Below, in pieces: positions 16,979 to 25,897 of a stretch of DNA of 64,000 nt. Under the pieces are notes generated by a model. That model saw nothing but the letters and a program-made list of their open reading frames with translations, did not search any database and was not told where the DNA came from. Every line of letters starts with the position of its first letter. The stretch's first letter is position 1. Source of the DNA: Salinisphaera hydrothermalis (GTDB lineage: Bacteria > Pseudomonadota > Gammaproteobacteria > Nevskiales > Salinisphaeraceae); assembly GCF_040361195.1 (NCBI RefSeq), contig NZ_APNE01000004.1; one strand, given 5' to 3'. The translations under genes and the position numbers were made by a program.

Positions 16979-19261
16979 ATGACGACATCCCATAATCTTG
17001 GCTTTCCCCGCATCGGCGAACGCCGCGAGCTAAAAAAGGCCACCGAAGCCTACTGGGCCGGCGATCTCGATCGTGCCGGGCTCGAGGCCGCCGGCGCCGA
17101 GATCCGGCGCGCGAACTGGGAAAAACAGCGCGCCGCCGGTATCGATCTGATCCCGTCCAACGATTTTTCCTTCTACGATCAGGTGCTGGACATGACCTGC
17201 CTGGTCGGCAACGTGCCGGCGCGCTTCGACTGGGACGGCGAGCACGCCGATCTGGATCTCGCCTTCGACATGGCCCGCGGCACGGACGAGGCCATCGCCT
17301 GCGAGATGACCAAGTGGTTCGATACCAACTACCACTATCTCGTGCCCGAGTTCACGCAGAACACCACGTTCAAGCTCGCCGGGGCCAAGGTGTTCGAGGA
17401 ATTCGCCGAGGCGAAGGCTGAGGGCCTGACCACCAAACCGGTACTTATCGGTCCGGCGACCTATCTCACCCTCGGCAAGGTCACCGATGGTTCCGGTCTG
17501 GACAAGTTCGCGCTCGCCGATCAGCTGATTCCGGTTTATATCGAGATCCTGGACCGGTTGGCCGCGGCCGGCGCCGAGTGGGTGCAGATCGACGAGCCCG
17601 TGTTCTCGCTCGACTTGAACGATGCCCAACGCGCGGTGATCGACAAGACTTATGCCGCGCTGTCGCGGGTCGGCGACCTCAAGATCATGGTCACGAACTA
17701 CTTCGGCGAGCTGCGCGACAATCTCGAGCTGTTCACCCAGCTGCCGGTGAGTGCCTTGCATATCGACGGCGTGCGCGGCGCGGGCGAGATCGAGGCCGTA
17801 GCGGCGCGCCTGCCCGGCGACACCGCACTCTCGCTCGGCATGGTTGATGGCCGCAATATCTGGAAGACCGATCTGGCCGCGGCGAAGACGGCATTGGCGC
17901 AGGTCCGCGATACGCTCGGCGCCGACCGGCTCATGGTCGGCCCGGCCTGTTCTTTGCTGCACAGCCCGGTGACGCTGCGCAACGAGACCAGGCTCGATTC
18001 GCGACTCGTCGCCTGGCTCGCGTTCGCCGAAGAGAAGCTCGACGAGATCGTGGCGCTGGCGCGCGCGGTCGACGGCGTGGTCGATTCGGCCCTGTTCGAG
18101 GCCAACGCACAGGCGATGACGGATCGGCGCGAGTCCTCGCTCATCCACGACGATTTCGTCGCCAAGCGCGTGGCGGGGCTCACGGCCACCGATTACCAGC
18201 GGAACTCTGTCTATGCCGAGCGCGCACGCCAGCAGCGGGCCAAACTACAGCTGCCGATGTTCCCGACCACCACCATCGGCTCCTTCCCGCAGACCCGTGA
18301 CGTGCGTAAGGCGCGCGCCGCCCACAAGAAAGGCGATCTGTCGGATGCCGACTACGACGCCTTCCTCAAGCAGCAGATCGACGACGCCATCGCCATGCAG
18401 GAGGAGATGGGCTTCGACATGCTTGTGCACGGCGAGTTCGAGCGCAACGACATGGTCGAGTATTTCGGCGAGCAATTGGCCGGCTATGTGTTTACCAAGC
18501 TCGGCTGGGTGCAGAGCTACGGCTCGCGCTATGTGAAGCCGCCGATCATCTATGGCGACGTGTCGCGGCCCAAGCCGATGACGGTCAAGTGGTCGAAATA
18601 TGCCCAGTCGCGGACCGCCAAGCCGATGAAGGGCATGCTGACCGGCCCGGTCACCATGGTCCAGTGGGCATTCGTGCGCGACGACCAGCCGAGATCCGAA
18701 ACCGTGAAACAGGTCGCCCTCGCGATCCGCGATGAGATCGTCGATCTGGAAGCGGCGGGCCTGGCCGCGATCCAGTGCGACGAGGCGGCTTTCCGCGAAG
18801 GCCTGCCGCTGCGCCGGGCCGACTGGGACGAATATCTCGACTGGGCCGCGGCCTCGTTCCGGCTCGCGGCCGGCGGCGTGCGCGACGATACCCAGGTGCA
18901 CACCCATATGTGCTACTCGGAGTTCAACGACATCATCGAGTCGATCGCCGCAATGGACGCCGACTGCATCTCCATCGAGACGTCCCGTTCCCAGATGGAA
19001 CTGCTCGACGCGTTCGTGAAATTCGCCTACCCGAACGAGATCGGCCCCGGCGTTTACGACATCCACAGCCCACGCGTGCCGAGCACCGACGAAATGGTCG
19101 CGCTGCTGGAAAAAGCCGTCGCCGTGTTGCCGGCCGAAAAACTCTGGGTGAATCCGGACTGCGGCCTCAAGACCCGTGGCTGGGCCGAGGTGAAGCCGGC
19201 GTTGGAAAACATGGTCGAGGCCGCCCAGCGGATGCGAGCCCGGATCGTCGAGCCGGCTTGA
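16979..19261 (+). CDS. metE: Cobalamin-independent methionine synthase
   Basis: 5-methyltetrahydropteroyltriglutamate-homocysteine methyltransferase, the last step of methionine synthesis without B12. At 760 residues both domains are complete. The N-terminal repeat starts LGFPRIGERRELKKA. The C-terminal catalytic domain starts near FPTTTIGSFPQT and contains HTHMCYSEF (zinc-ligand His and Cys) and VNPDCGLKTR (second zinc Cys). Expression is expected to depend on the divergent metR product. A clear terminator follows at 19267-19295. Confidence 0.97.
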   Translation: MTTSHNLGFPRIGERRELKKATEAYWAGDLDRAGLEAAGAEIRRANWEKQRAAGIDLIPSNDFSFYDQVLDMTCLVGNVPARFDWDGEHADLDLAFDMARGTDEAIACEMTKWFDTNYHYLVPEFTQNTTFKLAGAKVFEEFAEAKAEGLTTKPVLIGPATYLTLGKVTDGSGLDKFALADQLIPVYIEILDRLAAAGAEWVQIDEPVFSLDLNDAQRAVIDKTYAALSRVGDLKIMVTNYFGELRDNLELFTQLPVSALHIDGVRGAGEIEAVAARLPGDTALSLGMVDGRNIWKTDLAAAKTALAQVRDTLGADRLMVGPACSLLHSPVTLRNETRLDSRLVAWLAFAEEKLDEIVALARAVDGVVDSALFEANAQAMTDRRESSLIHDDFVAKRVAGLTATDYQRNSVYAERARQQRAKLQLPMFPTTTIGSFPQTRDVRKARAAHKKGDLSDADYDAFLKQQIDDAIAMQEEMGFDMLVHGEFERNDMVEYFGEQLAGYVFTKLGWVQSYGSRYVKPPIIYGDVSRPKPMTVKWSKYAQSRTAKPMKGMLTGPVTMVQWAFVRDDQPRSETVKQVALAIRDEIVDLEAAGLAAIQCDEAAFREGLPLRRADWDEYLDWAAASFRLAAGGVRDDTQVHTHMCYSEFNDIIESIAAMDADCISIETSRSQMELLDAFVKFAYPNEIGPGVYDIHSPRVPSTDEMVALLEKAVAVLPAEKLWVNPDCGLKTRGWAEVKPALENMVEAAQRMRARIVEPA

Positions 19262-19266
19262 TGTAA

Positions 19267-19295
19267 AAGGCAGCCGGGCCCGTCCCGGCTGCCTT
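19267..19295 (+). terminator. metE terminator
   Basis: A 12-bp perfect stem (AAGGCAGCCGGG / CCCGGCTGCCTT) with a 5-base loop, starting 6 bp after the metE stop. The following bases are only modestly T-rich. Its position makes it the likely intrinsic terminator of metE. Confidence 0.7.
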
Positions 19296-19451
19296 CGATC
19301 ATTGAACCCCAGAGTCGCACGGTCGTGGCGACTGTGCTAAATAAAGATAGCGATCGCCGTCCATGGTTCTTGTGCCGTGGTTGGTCGATCGACAAATATA
19401 AAAGTTCGGGCCGCTTTGGGGGCGGTTCAGCATGTTGCAGGGAGTTCGAAC

Positions 19452-19958
19452 ATGCGTAACCGGGTCGGTGTTGTGACGGTGTTGACCGTCTGGGGGTTCG
19501 CGCTGCTGCTGGTCAGCGCCTGGGCATCGATTGCTCTGGCATCGGAAGCTGACGATGTGGCGGCGTTCCGCGATTTTCAGTTGGATAGCCACTATCTGCA
19601 TCGCTGGATGGCGGTCAAGCGAGAAGCCACCGCCAAGGGCGTGCGGATGCAGGTCTTGCCGCTTCAGAGCGGCGGGAGTGCGGCGTCGGGCAATGACTCC
19701 CTGAGCGCGCTTACCGCCCATCTGGATGCCGAGCCCGGCGTGCATGCGATTCTGGCCCATCATGGCATGACGGCGCGCGATTTCGTGCTCGGCTCGCTGG
19801 TGCTGGTCACCGCGCGCATGGCCTTGTATCCCGGCGCGGGGGGCGACGCGCAGGCCGGCGTGAGCCGCCACAACCTCGATTTCGTCCGTGCGCACAAAGC
19901 CGAAGTCGATCGCTTTATTCAGCAGGATATGCGCGCCCAGGCGGCGATGAATCACTGA
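19452..19958 (+). CDS. Exported protein of unknown function (cluster gene 1)
   Basis: A 168-residue protein whose N-terminal signal peptide ends near IALASEADD. The start at 19452 has GGAG seven bases upstream; longer in-frame starts would add unrelated residues. The mature protein is mostly helical, with a conserved-looking stretch HAILAHHGMTARDFVLG. It is first in a run of five co-oriented exported-protein genes with gaps of 8 bp or overlaps. I cannot name a function. The gene begins after the metE terminator and so should have its own promoter. Confidence 0.65.
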   Translation: MRNRVGVVTVLTVWGFALLLVSAWASIALASEADDVAAFRDFQLDSHYLHRWMAVKREATAKGVRMQVLPLQSGGSAASGNDSLSALTAHLDAEPGVHAILAHHGMTARDFVLGSLVLVTARMALYPGAGGDAQAGVSRHNLDFVRAHKAEVDRFIQQDMRAQAAMNH

Positions 19959-19966
19959 GCCGGCTC

Positions 19967-20449
19967 ATGCGAACCTCGGGATGGGATGTCGCGCGCTCTT
20001 TCGCTGCGGCCTGTGCGCTGTGGATGGTCGCCATGCTCGTGGGAAGCGGGGTCGCCTCGGCGGCCGATACGATCACCCTGGCTCAGCTCGACCGCAACGA
20101 AGGCGGGCACCCGAACCAAGAGTCCATCCCCGGCTATACCGATCTGGCGAGGGAAATCCCGCGCGATTTCCCGGTGCCGACATATGCCCACGATCTGGCC
20201 GCTAGCAACTTCATGCCGGTGGCACGCTTGCAGGGAGTGACCGCCGCCCAAGCGGCTGCGTTCTATCCACCCGTACTCGAGCGGCAGGGATGGACGATTC
20301 GCAGACAGACAGTCCAGCCTGGTTTTTTCGGTCTCGTGGCGTGTCCGAAAACCGGCCGTTGCGTGAATCTTACCGCTGCCTCGCCGAATGGCCCGGTCAA
20401 GCCGATCGGCCTGAAACTGGTGTTTTTCACGCGTAGCGCGTTGCCATGA
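19967..20449 (+). CDS. Exported protein of unknown function (cluster gene 2)
   Basis: A 160-residue protein with a signal peptide (cleavage near VASAADT). The mature part contains PGYTDLAREIPRDFPVPTYA, a FYPPVLERQGW segment, and two cysteines (VACPKTGRCVNL) placed to form a small disulfide loop. It starts 8 bp after gene 1 and shares ATGA with gene 3. No family recognised. Confidence 0.6.
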   Translation: MRTSGWDVARSFAAACALWMVAMLVGSGVASAADTITLAQLDRNEGGHPNQESIPGYTDLAREIPRDFPVPTYAHDLAASNFMPVARLQGVTAAQAAAFYPPVLERQGWTIRRQTVQPGFFGLVACPKTGRCVNLTAASPNGPVKPIGLKLVFFTRSALP

Positions 20450-21207
20450 ACAGTGGCGCGGCGGATTCGGTCGGCGCCGGCTTGATGGCGAGCCTATTGT
20501 GGATTGGGCTCGCCACCGCGGCGGCCAGCGACATCAACCAGGCGCCGCCGGTGCGCTATCCAAGCCTGCGGGACGCCGCGGCTGCGGTCGCCGATTTCGT
20601 GCCCGCCGGCTGGCGGATCGAGCGCCAGGCACGCGGCGATCTCAACGGCGACGGTCGTGTCGATCGTGCGCTGATCCTGCACGACGACGATCCGGCGCTG
20701 CGTGTACGCATGCCGTTCGACGACAGTCCGCCGGTCGATACCAATCCGCGCATGCTCGTGGTTCTATTCGCCCGGACGGATGGTGGCTTTCGTTGCGTGC
20801 TCGTCAATCACACGCTCATTCCGCGGGTCGAGAACGATCGCGACAACGATCCGATCGATGGCGTCGTGGCCAGCGATTTCGCGATTGCCGATGGCACGCT
20901 GCAGATCGCCCTCGGCGGTTTCGGCGCGGAAATCTTCCAGCCGGCCTTCACGTTTCGCTGGATCGACGGTGCATTTCGTCTGATCACCTACCAGAGCATG
21001 GCCGTACATCGCATGGATGGCAGCACGCGCGAAGTACACGTCGACTATACGACCCGTCGCGTTGAACTTCGACAGGGCACTGTGTCCGATGACAAGGACA
21101 CGGTGCGGCACCGGCGCTTGCCTCCGGGGCCGTTGCCGACTCTCCAGGCCATTGGGGATGGCTTCGGGTTCGATCCACTGGCGGAGGACAACGATGCGAC
21201 CGACTAG
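20446..21207 (+). CDS. Exported protein with EF-hand-like loop (cluster gene 3)
   Basis: A 253-residue protein with a signal peptide (cleavage near TAAAS). The stretch GDLNGDGRVDRALIL fits a calcium-binding DxNxDGxxD loop as found in dockerin/FG-GAP-like repeats. A second loop, ENDRDNDPIDG, is also acidic. The rest looks like beta strands (LQIALGGFGAE, FTFRWIDGAFRLI). It overlaps gene 2 by 4 bp and gene 4 by 14 bp, which implies translational coupling. Calcium binding is inferred from the motif only. Confidence 0.6.
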   Translation: MNSGAADSVGAGLMASLLWIGLATAAASDINQAPPVRYPSLRDAAAAVADFVPAGWRIERQARGDLNGDGRVDRALILHDDDPALRVRMPFDDSPPVDTNPRMLVVLFARTDGGFRCVLVNHTLIPRVENDRDNDPIDGVVASDFAIADGTLQIALGGFGAEIFQPAFTFRWIDGAFRLITYQSMAVHRMDGSTREVHVDYTTRRVELRQGTVSDDKDTVRHRRLPPGPLPTLQAIGDGFGFDPLAEDNDATD

Positions 21208-22834
21208 TCATCGAGTAATCGGCGGGGCGATGTGGCTGTGCTTGTTGCCGGGCATCGCCTCGGCCTGGAACTGGGCGGATGACGACAGCCGGATCGCGCA
21301 GAAACCCCAGTTCGCCCAGTCCAGGGCGGTTTGTCGGCGGCTGAAGGATCTCGAACCGCCAGCCGCCGACCGGCCCGACGCCAAGACGCGCAAGGCGCTC
21401 GCCGGTTGTGATGCCGCCGCCTTGTATTACGGCATCGGCGAGCCGCGCCAGCCCGAGCGCGCACGCCAGTGCGCCCTGGTGCAGGCCGCGGGCGCGGGCG
21501 ACGATGCCGGCGACCAGCCGTTCGCCGGCATCAGCCTGTTGATGATGATCTATGCCAACGGCATGGGCGCGCGTCGTGATCTGAATCTCGCCACGGCGTT
21601 GGCCTGTCGTGTTCACGGCGCGCCGGCCGAGCTGGATGGCCGCGTCCTGCATCTGCAGAAACTGGCGGCCGAACACTGGCGGGGCCACGACTTCGATTAC
21701 TGCGACGACATTACCAGCGGTTTTGCCGGCGGCCTCTGTGCCGCCCGCGATGCGTCCATCGAGAGCGCGAAACGCGAGCTGCGGATCGAGCGGCTTGCCA
21801 CGACGATGTCGCCGCCCGCGCGCTCGGCGTTTTCGACTCTGCGCCATGCCGAGCAGACCTATGCCAGAACCAGTGGCGACAACGAAGTCGATTTGAGCGG
21901 CACGGCGCGTGCCGCTTTCGAGATCGAGCAGGAACAGCACCTGCGTCAGGTCTTCGAGCACCTGTTGGATCGTCTTGAAAAGGAACGGTGGCCGACCGAC
22001 AAGGCCGCTGACTACACGGCGGCGGACAAGCAGCTCAACGCGGTTTATGCCCGCATCATGGCCATGCATGCCGCACCGGACGAACGCGGGCCCTATGGTT
22101 CGGCCGACAGTCTGCCGTGGACGACCGTCACCCATGCCGGCATCCGCAAGACCGAACGCGCCTGGCTGCACTATCGCGAGGCATGGGTCGCATTCGCGGC
22201 CCAGCGCTACCCGGGGCTGCCGGCCGATGCGCTACGCGCCGTGCTTACACGCCAGCGCATCGACGAATTGACGCCGTTCCTTCCCAAGCCCAAACCCAAG
22301 CCGGCCCGACCGGCGGTCACGTTCCATGCGTTGCCGGCGGATGCGGCGTCCGTGCTGGCGGCGGCCGGGGGCATCGTCACCGGCGGCGATGCCGGGGCGA
22401 CGCCGCTCTTTCAGGTGATTTTCGATCCGAACGCGCCGTCTGATGCCGAGCTGTGGCGGCATCTGCACGCCGATCACCCCGATGCCGTCGTGCGCTGGCT
22501 GCCGGTGGCCTATTTCAATGCCGACAGCGGCCCCATGGCTGCGACGATGCTGGCCGCTGCCGATCCCGCCGCCGCGTTGGACGCCAATTTTCGCCACTAT
22601 GACCGTCAGACCCGTCATGGCGCGCTGGCGCCCGAACGCGGGGCGCGCCTCGGCGCCGCGCAGAAGCGTCTGCTCAAGGCGATGAGCCACTGGGGCGGCT
22701 ATACGCCCATGCTGATCGTGACCGACGCCGACGGCACGCTGTCGCAGACCGGCGGTGCCAATGCTTATATCATCGATGCGGCGATCGCCCGGGCGCGGGG
22801 GACGCCACGGGAGATACCTCATGCCAGCAATTGA
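21194..22834 (+). CDS. Exported LprI-like / DsbG-like fusion protein lacking CXXC (cluster gene 4)
   Basis: A 546-residue protein. GCGGAGGA ends six bases before the ATG at 21194, which begins a signal peptide. A helical region (about 40-130) has Sel1-like spacing (YYGIGEPRQPERARQCA, MIYANGMGARRDL). Residues ~273-355 match the LprI-like pattern (ADKQLNAVY, ERAWLHYREAW). Residues ~405-530 align with the thioredoxin fold of DsbG: the active-site position reads DPNAPSD (411-417) where DsbG has DPFCPYC, so both cysteines are gone, while the cis-Pro loop YTP (Pro505) remains. It is probably a periplasmic binding or chaperone domain rather than an oxidoreductase. Confidence 0.65.
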   Translation: MRPTSHRVIGGAMWLCLLPGIASAWNWADDDSRIAQKPQFAQSRAVCRRLKDLEPPAADRPDAKTRKALAGCDAAALYYGIGEPRQPERARQCALVQAAGAGDDAGDQPFAGISLLMMIYANGMGARRDLNLATALACRVHGAPAELDGRVLHLQKLAAEHWRGHDFDYCDDITSGFAGGLCAARDASIESAKRELRIERLATTMSPPARSAFSTLRHAEQTYARTSGDNEVDLSGTARAAFEIEQEQHLRQVFEHLLDRLEKERWPTDKAADYTAADKQLNAVYARIMAMHAAPDERGPYGSADSLPWTTVTHAGIRKTERAWLHYREAWVAFAAQRYPGLPADALRAVLTRQRIDELTPFLPKPKPKPARPAVTFHALPADAASVLAAAGGIVTGGDAGATPLFQVIFDPNAPSDAELWRHLHADHPDAVVRWLPVAYFNADSGPMAATMLAAADPAAALDANFRHYDRQTRHGALAPERGARLGAAQKRLLKAMSHWGGYTPMLIVTDADGTLSQTGGANAYIIDAAIARARGTPREIPHASN

Positions 22835-23216
22835 GACACCCCTCGTTCCGCTCGTCGGCATGCTCCTGATGCTGGTGTCGATTTCCGGTTGTGGCAGCGA
22901 TGACACCCAAACGCGCGGGCCCAAGTCGCTCGGCGATTACGACCAGATCGTCAAGGCCACGGTCACGGGTGGCGACAGCGCAACGCTGGATTGCCACGGT
23001 GCCCAGGAAGTTGGCATCGGCTACGTCCCCGCGCTGCGGATTAAGGCCGAGACGAGAACGACAAGGCGGCGGCTGTCATCGAGCCGCCGCCTTGTCATTG
23101 CTGGCCTGGAGGGCATGGGCAACTGCTTGTGGCCAGGGCGTGTGGGGCTCGCTGCCCAGATGGGAAAGCAGCGCCGTATTGTCCAGGCGGATCGAGCGCT
23201 GCCAGAGATAGCTTAA
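22821..23216 (+). CDS. Small putative lipoprotein, possibly 3'-damaged (cluster gene 5)
   Basis: It starts at ATG 22821, overlapping gene 4 by 14 bp. A signal with lipobox SISGC is followed by about 50 protein-like residues (SLGDYDQIVKATVTGGDSAT and onwards). After ~23050 the frame runs antisense through the hairpin and the C-terminus of the convergent dehydrogenase gene, and its composition becomes Arg-rich and unlike a protein. The original 3' end has probably been lost; only the first ~75 codons look genuine. Confidence 0.4.
   Translation: MPAIETPLVPLVGMLLMLVSISGCGSDDTQTRGPKSLGDYDQIVKATVTGGDSATLDCHGAQEVGIGYVPALRIKAETRTTRRRLSSSRRLVIAGLEGMGNCLWPGRVGLAAQMGKQRRIVQADRALPEIA
23060..23096. terminator. 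15-bp perfect hairpin inside two converging reading frames
   Basis: GACAAGGCGGCGGCT and AGCCGCCGCCTTGTC form a perfect 15-bp stem with a 7-base loop. The minus-strand dehydrogenase stop codon lies in the loop, so one arm encodes its last residues (DKAAAR). No T-run follows on either strand. It may act as a bidirectional terminator or roadblock between the converging genes. Confidence 0.55.
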
Positions 23217-24041
23217 TTCGCGCAGCTCCCGCCCGGTTTCCCAGGCAAGCCCCAGAATTCGCAGCGACCACCAGGGAAAATGGCGAATAGGCAGATGCGT
23301 GCCGGCAGCGGCACGAATGGCCGTGATCATTCGTGTGCCGTCCTCATCCCAGTGGCCGCGCATGTGATAGCGCGCAAACACCGGCAGCTGGTTCTCGGCT
23401 GTGGCCAACCGCAGCATGGTTTCCGCCACATCCTGGACATACGCCCACTGATGACCGACGCCCTGCCGGCCCGGGTAGCGGATGCCACGCGGCGGACGGC
23501 GGGGGCCGACCAGAGCATGGAACCAGTTGTTGGCCGGTGGCCCGCCGAAATAATCCCCCGCTCGGACAATCAGGCTTCGCACCCCTTCGTTTTCGGCCGC
23601 GGTTGCCAGTCGGTGTTCCAGCGATACCCGAATCGCGCCCTTGCGCGTGACCGGATTCTGCGGCGCGTCTTCGGCGATGAGGGGGAAAGCGTCCGGGCCG
23701 TAGTTGTAGACCGTGCCCGGCAGTATGATGCGCGCGTCCGCGGTCCTCGCGGCGGCAATCGTGTTGTCGATCATCGGCAACACTCGTTCCGCCCAGCCGC
23801 GATAACCGGGCGGATTCACCGCATGAACGATGAGCGACGCGCCGCGCGCCGCGCCCATCACGTCGGCGCGATTCATGGCGTCGCCTCGGCGCCAGTCATA
23901 GGCTGGGTGATGGCCGGCCGGTCTTTCCGGTGCGCGATGCAGTGCCCGTATTTGCCACCCGGAAGCGAACAGCTTCTTTGCCAATTCGCCGCCAATCGCG
24001 CCCGTAGCGCCCAGTACCAAAGCTGTTTGAGCCATTCTCAT
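23076..24041 (-). CDS. NAD-dependent epimerase/dehydratase family protein
   Basis: An extended short-chain dehydrogenase of about 321 residues. The N-terminus reads LVLGATGAIGGELA, the nucleotide-binding GxxGxxG. The expected catalytic segment reads PGTVYNYGPDAFPL; the usual YxxxK is not obvious, so it may be an atypical (binding-type) member. The ATG at 24041 is chosen; starts at 24062 and 24035 are also possible. It is divergent from a LysR gene, which may regulate it. The substrate is unknown. Confidence 0.75.
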   Translation of the reverse strand: MRMAQTALVLGATGAIGGELAKKLFASGWQIRALHRAPERPAGHHPAYDWRRGDAMNRADVMGAARGASLIVHAVNPPGYRGWAERVLPMIDNTIAAARTADARIILPGTVYNYGPDAFPLIAEDAPQNPVTRKGAIRVSLEHRLATAAENEGVRSLIVRAGDYFGGPPANNWFHALVGPRRPPRGIRYPGRQGVGHQWAYVQDVAETMLRLATAENQLPVFARYHMRGHWDEDGTRMITAIRAAAGTHLPIRHFPWWSLRILGLAWETGRELRELSYLWQRSIRLDNTALLSHLGSEPHTPWPQAVAHALQASNDKAAAR

Positions 24042-24142
24042 CGCCGATGATTCGTATGCCATGCAGCCATACTGCTCGGCATCGTCGCTATGCGGAATTG
24101 GCTAATATCGTCGAGTCGCTATACAAAAATATTTAACCAGCC

Positions 24143-25036
24143 ATGCCAACGCGCGAACCCAGCTGGGCTCTGTACCGAACGTTTCTGGAAGTGCTGCGCA
24201 GTGGATCGTTATCGGCTGCGGCGCGTGGTCTGGGGATGACCCAGCCGACGGTCGGCCGACATATCGATGCGCTTGAAGCGGATCTGCAGTGCGACCTGTT
24301 CGTACGCACGCAACGAGGCTTCAGCCCAACAGACGCCGCCAAGCGGCTGGCGCCGCACGCCGAGGCTCTCGAAGCTTCGGCGGCAGCTCTGTTGCGCAGC
24401 ATGGCCGGCGCAGAGGATACCGTGACCGGGACGGTACGCCTCACCGCCAGCGAGATAATCGCGGTGGAAGTATTGCCGCCCATTCTGGCCGCATTGTCGG
24501 CGCGTCACCCGGGCCTTGCGATCGAACTCGTACCGTCGAACCGCGTCGAGGATCTGTTGCGGCGAGAAGCGGATATCGCTGTGCGCATGGCACGCCCGAC
24601 CCAGGCGCAACTGGTGGCGCGCCGGCTCGGCGAGATAAGGCTCGGCCTCTATGCGCGCGGCGATTATCTGGCGCGCCGGGGCCGGCCCGCGGGGATCGGG
24701 GCGCTGGCACACCACGCGCTCATCGGCTTCGATCATGAGACCGAATTCACCCGGGAAGTGGGCAAGGCATGGCCATGGCTCACCCAACAGCGCTTCACGC
24801 TGCGTACCGACAGCGATGTCGCCGGCCTCGCGGCGCTACGAGCCGGCTGGGGCATCGGCGTATGCCAGCACGGCCTGGCGCGGCGGGATCCGAATCTGGT
24901 GGCTGTTCTGCCCGAGGTGTTCGGTCACGCGCTGGATGTGTGGCTCGTCGTGCACGAGAACCTGAGGCGCAGCCCGGCGTGCCGCGCCGTATTCGACGCG
25001 CTGGCCGAGGGCCTTACGCGCTATATGGCGGGTTGA
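24143..25036 (+). CDS. LysR-family transcriptional regulator
   Basis: A 297-residue regulator with the HTH near residues 18-41 (SGSLSAAARGLGMTQPTVGRH) and a LysR substrate-binding domain (LTASEIIAVEVLPPIL and onwards). It is divergent from the epimerase-like gene, about 100 bp away, which is its most likely target. It converges on the quinone reductase pseudogene. The inducer is unknown. Confidence 0.88.
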   Translation: MPTREPSWALYRTFLEVLRSGSLSAAARGLGMTQPTVGRHIDALEADLQCDLFVRTQRGFSPTDAAKRLAPHAEALEASAAALLRSMAGAEDTVTGTVRLTASEIIAVEVLPPILAALSARHPGLAIELVPSNRVEDLLRREADIAVRMARPTQAQLVARRLGEIRLGLYARGDYLARRGRPAGIGALAHHALIGFDHETEFTREVGKAWPWLTQQRFTLRTDSDVAGLAALRAGWGIGVCQHGLARRDPNLVAVLPEVFGHALDVWLVVHENLRRSPACRAVFDALAEGLTRYMAG

Positions 25037-25055
25037 TCGATCCGGGCCCGGCCGG

Positions 25056-25802
25056 TCAACTGGCCCAGCGTTGCGGATGGTTTGCAGCCAGCACGCCGTC
25101 GTCCCAATCGTCCCAGCCGGTGAACGGAATCGGTCGGTCGTCATCGATATGACGTAGGCGCTCGGCCCAGGCATGTCTGATGTGGGCCAGATGCCGCTTA
25201 AAGTCCTCGGCTTCGCGATAGGCAATGCCGGCGCCCTGCACGCCATAGGCCAGGTGTGGCGCAAGCACATCGAAGCCCATGTAGTAGAGCGAATAGTTGA
25301 TGGGTCAGAGCAGACGCTCGATTGGGCCGCCGCGGCCATAGGGCAGAAACGAGCGGCGCGGGCCGCCGGTGGTGACGGACAGCATGGCGCGTCGGCCACG
25401 AAAGTGCCCGGCGTCGTAACGCCGACTGCCGGTATAAAGCCCGCCATAGACGAACACGCGATCGAACCAGCCTTTCAGGATCGCCGGCTGGGCATGCCAC
25501 CAGAGCGGAAACTGCAGGATCACGAGATCAGCGCGTTCCAGCCGATCGAGCTCGCGTGCCACATCCGCCGGCAGCTGTCCCAGCTCGCTGGCATGGCGTT
25601 GTTCGGTCAACGGCGCAAACCGGTGCTCGTCGGCGCGGTCGGGATAATGGTGCGGCCCTTCGACCGGGTCGAAGCCGTCCGCATAGAGATCGGATATCTC
25701 GACCGTATGACCGCCGGCTTCCAGCGTCTGGCGTGCAGTGGCGGTCAATGTGGCGTTGAACGAGCGGGTGCCGGGATGCGCATGAACAATGAGGGTATGC
25801 AT
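25056..25802 (-). pseudogene. NAD(P)H-quinone oxidoreductase (flavodoxin-like), interrupted by in-frame TGA
   Basis: A 249-codon frame for a KefF/MdaB/NQO-type FMN oxidoreductase. It begins MHTLIVHAHPGTRSFNATL and has LVILQFPLWWHAQPAILKGW and TTGGPRRSFLPYGRGGPIE. Codon 166 is TGA (25305-25307) exactly where relatives carry Trp in the LLWPI segment; the same frame then continues PINYSLYYMGFDVLAPHLAYG to the normal C-terminus. A single TGG-to-TGA change explains it, so this is either a fresh nonsense mutation or a sequencing error. No SECIS-like context is expected for this family. It is divergent from the LysR gene at 25892. Confidence 0.8.
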
Positions 25803-25849
25803 GACATGCCTTGTGGATGAGCCATGGCGCTACCCTGGGGCTTTCCGTT

Positions 25850-25897
25850 TTGCAATAGAATCGCAATTTACCGAAAGTTTTGTTTGCAATTATGCAA
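25850..25897. promoter_or_regulatory. Palindromes between quinone reductase and LysR gene
   Basis: There are two related inverted repeats: TTGC-N9-GCAA at 25850-25866 and TTGCA-ATTA-TGCAA at 25884-25897. The second covers the ATG of the LysR gene at 25892. Both share TTGCA half-sites and are plausible LysR operators for divergent control plus autorepression. Confidence 0.4.
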
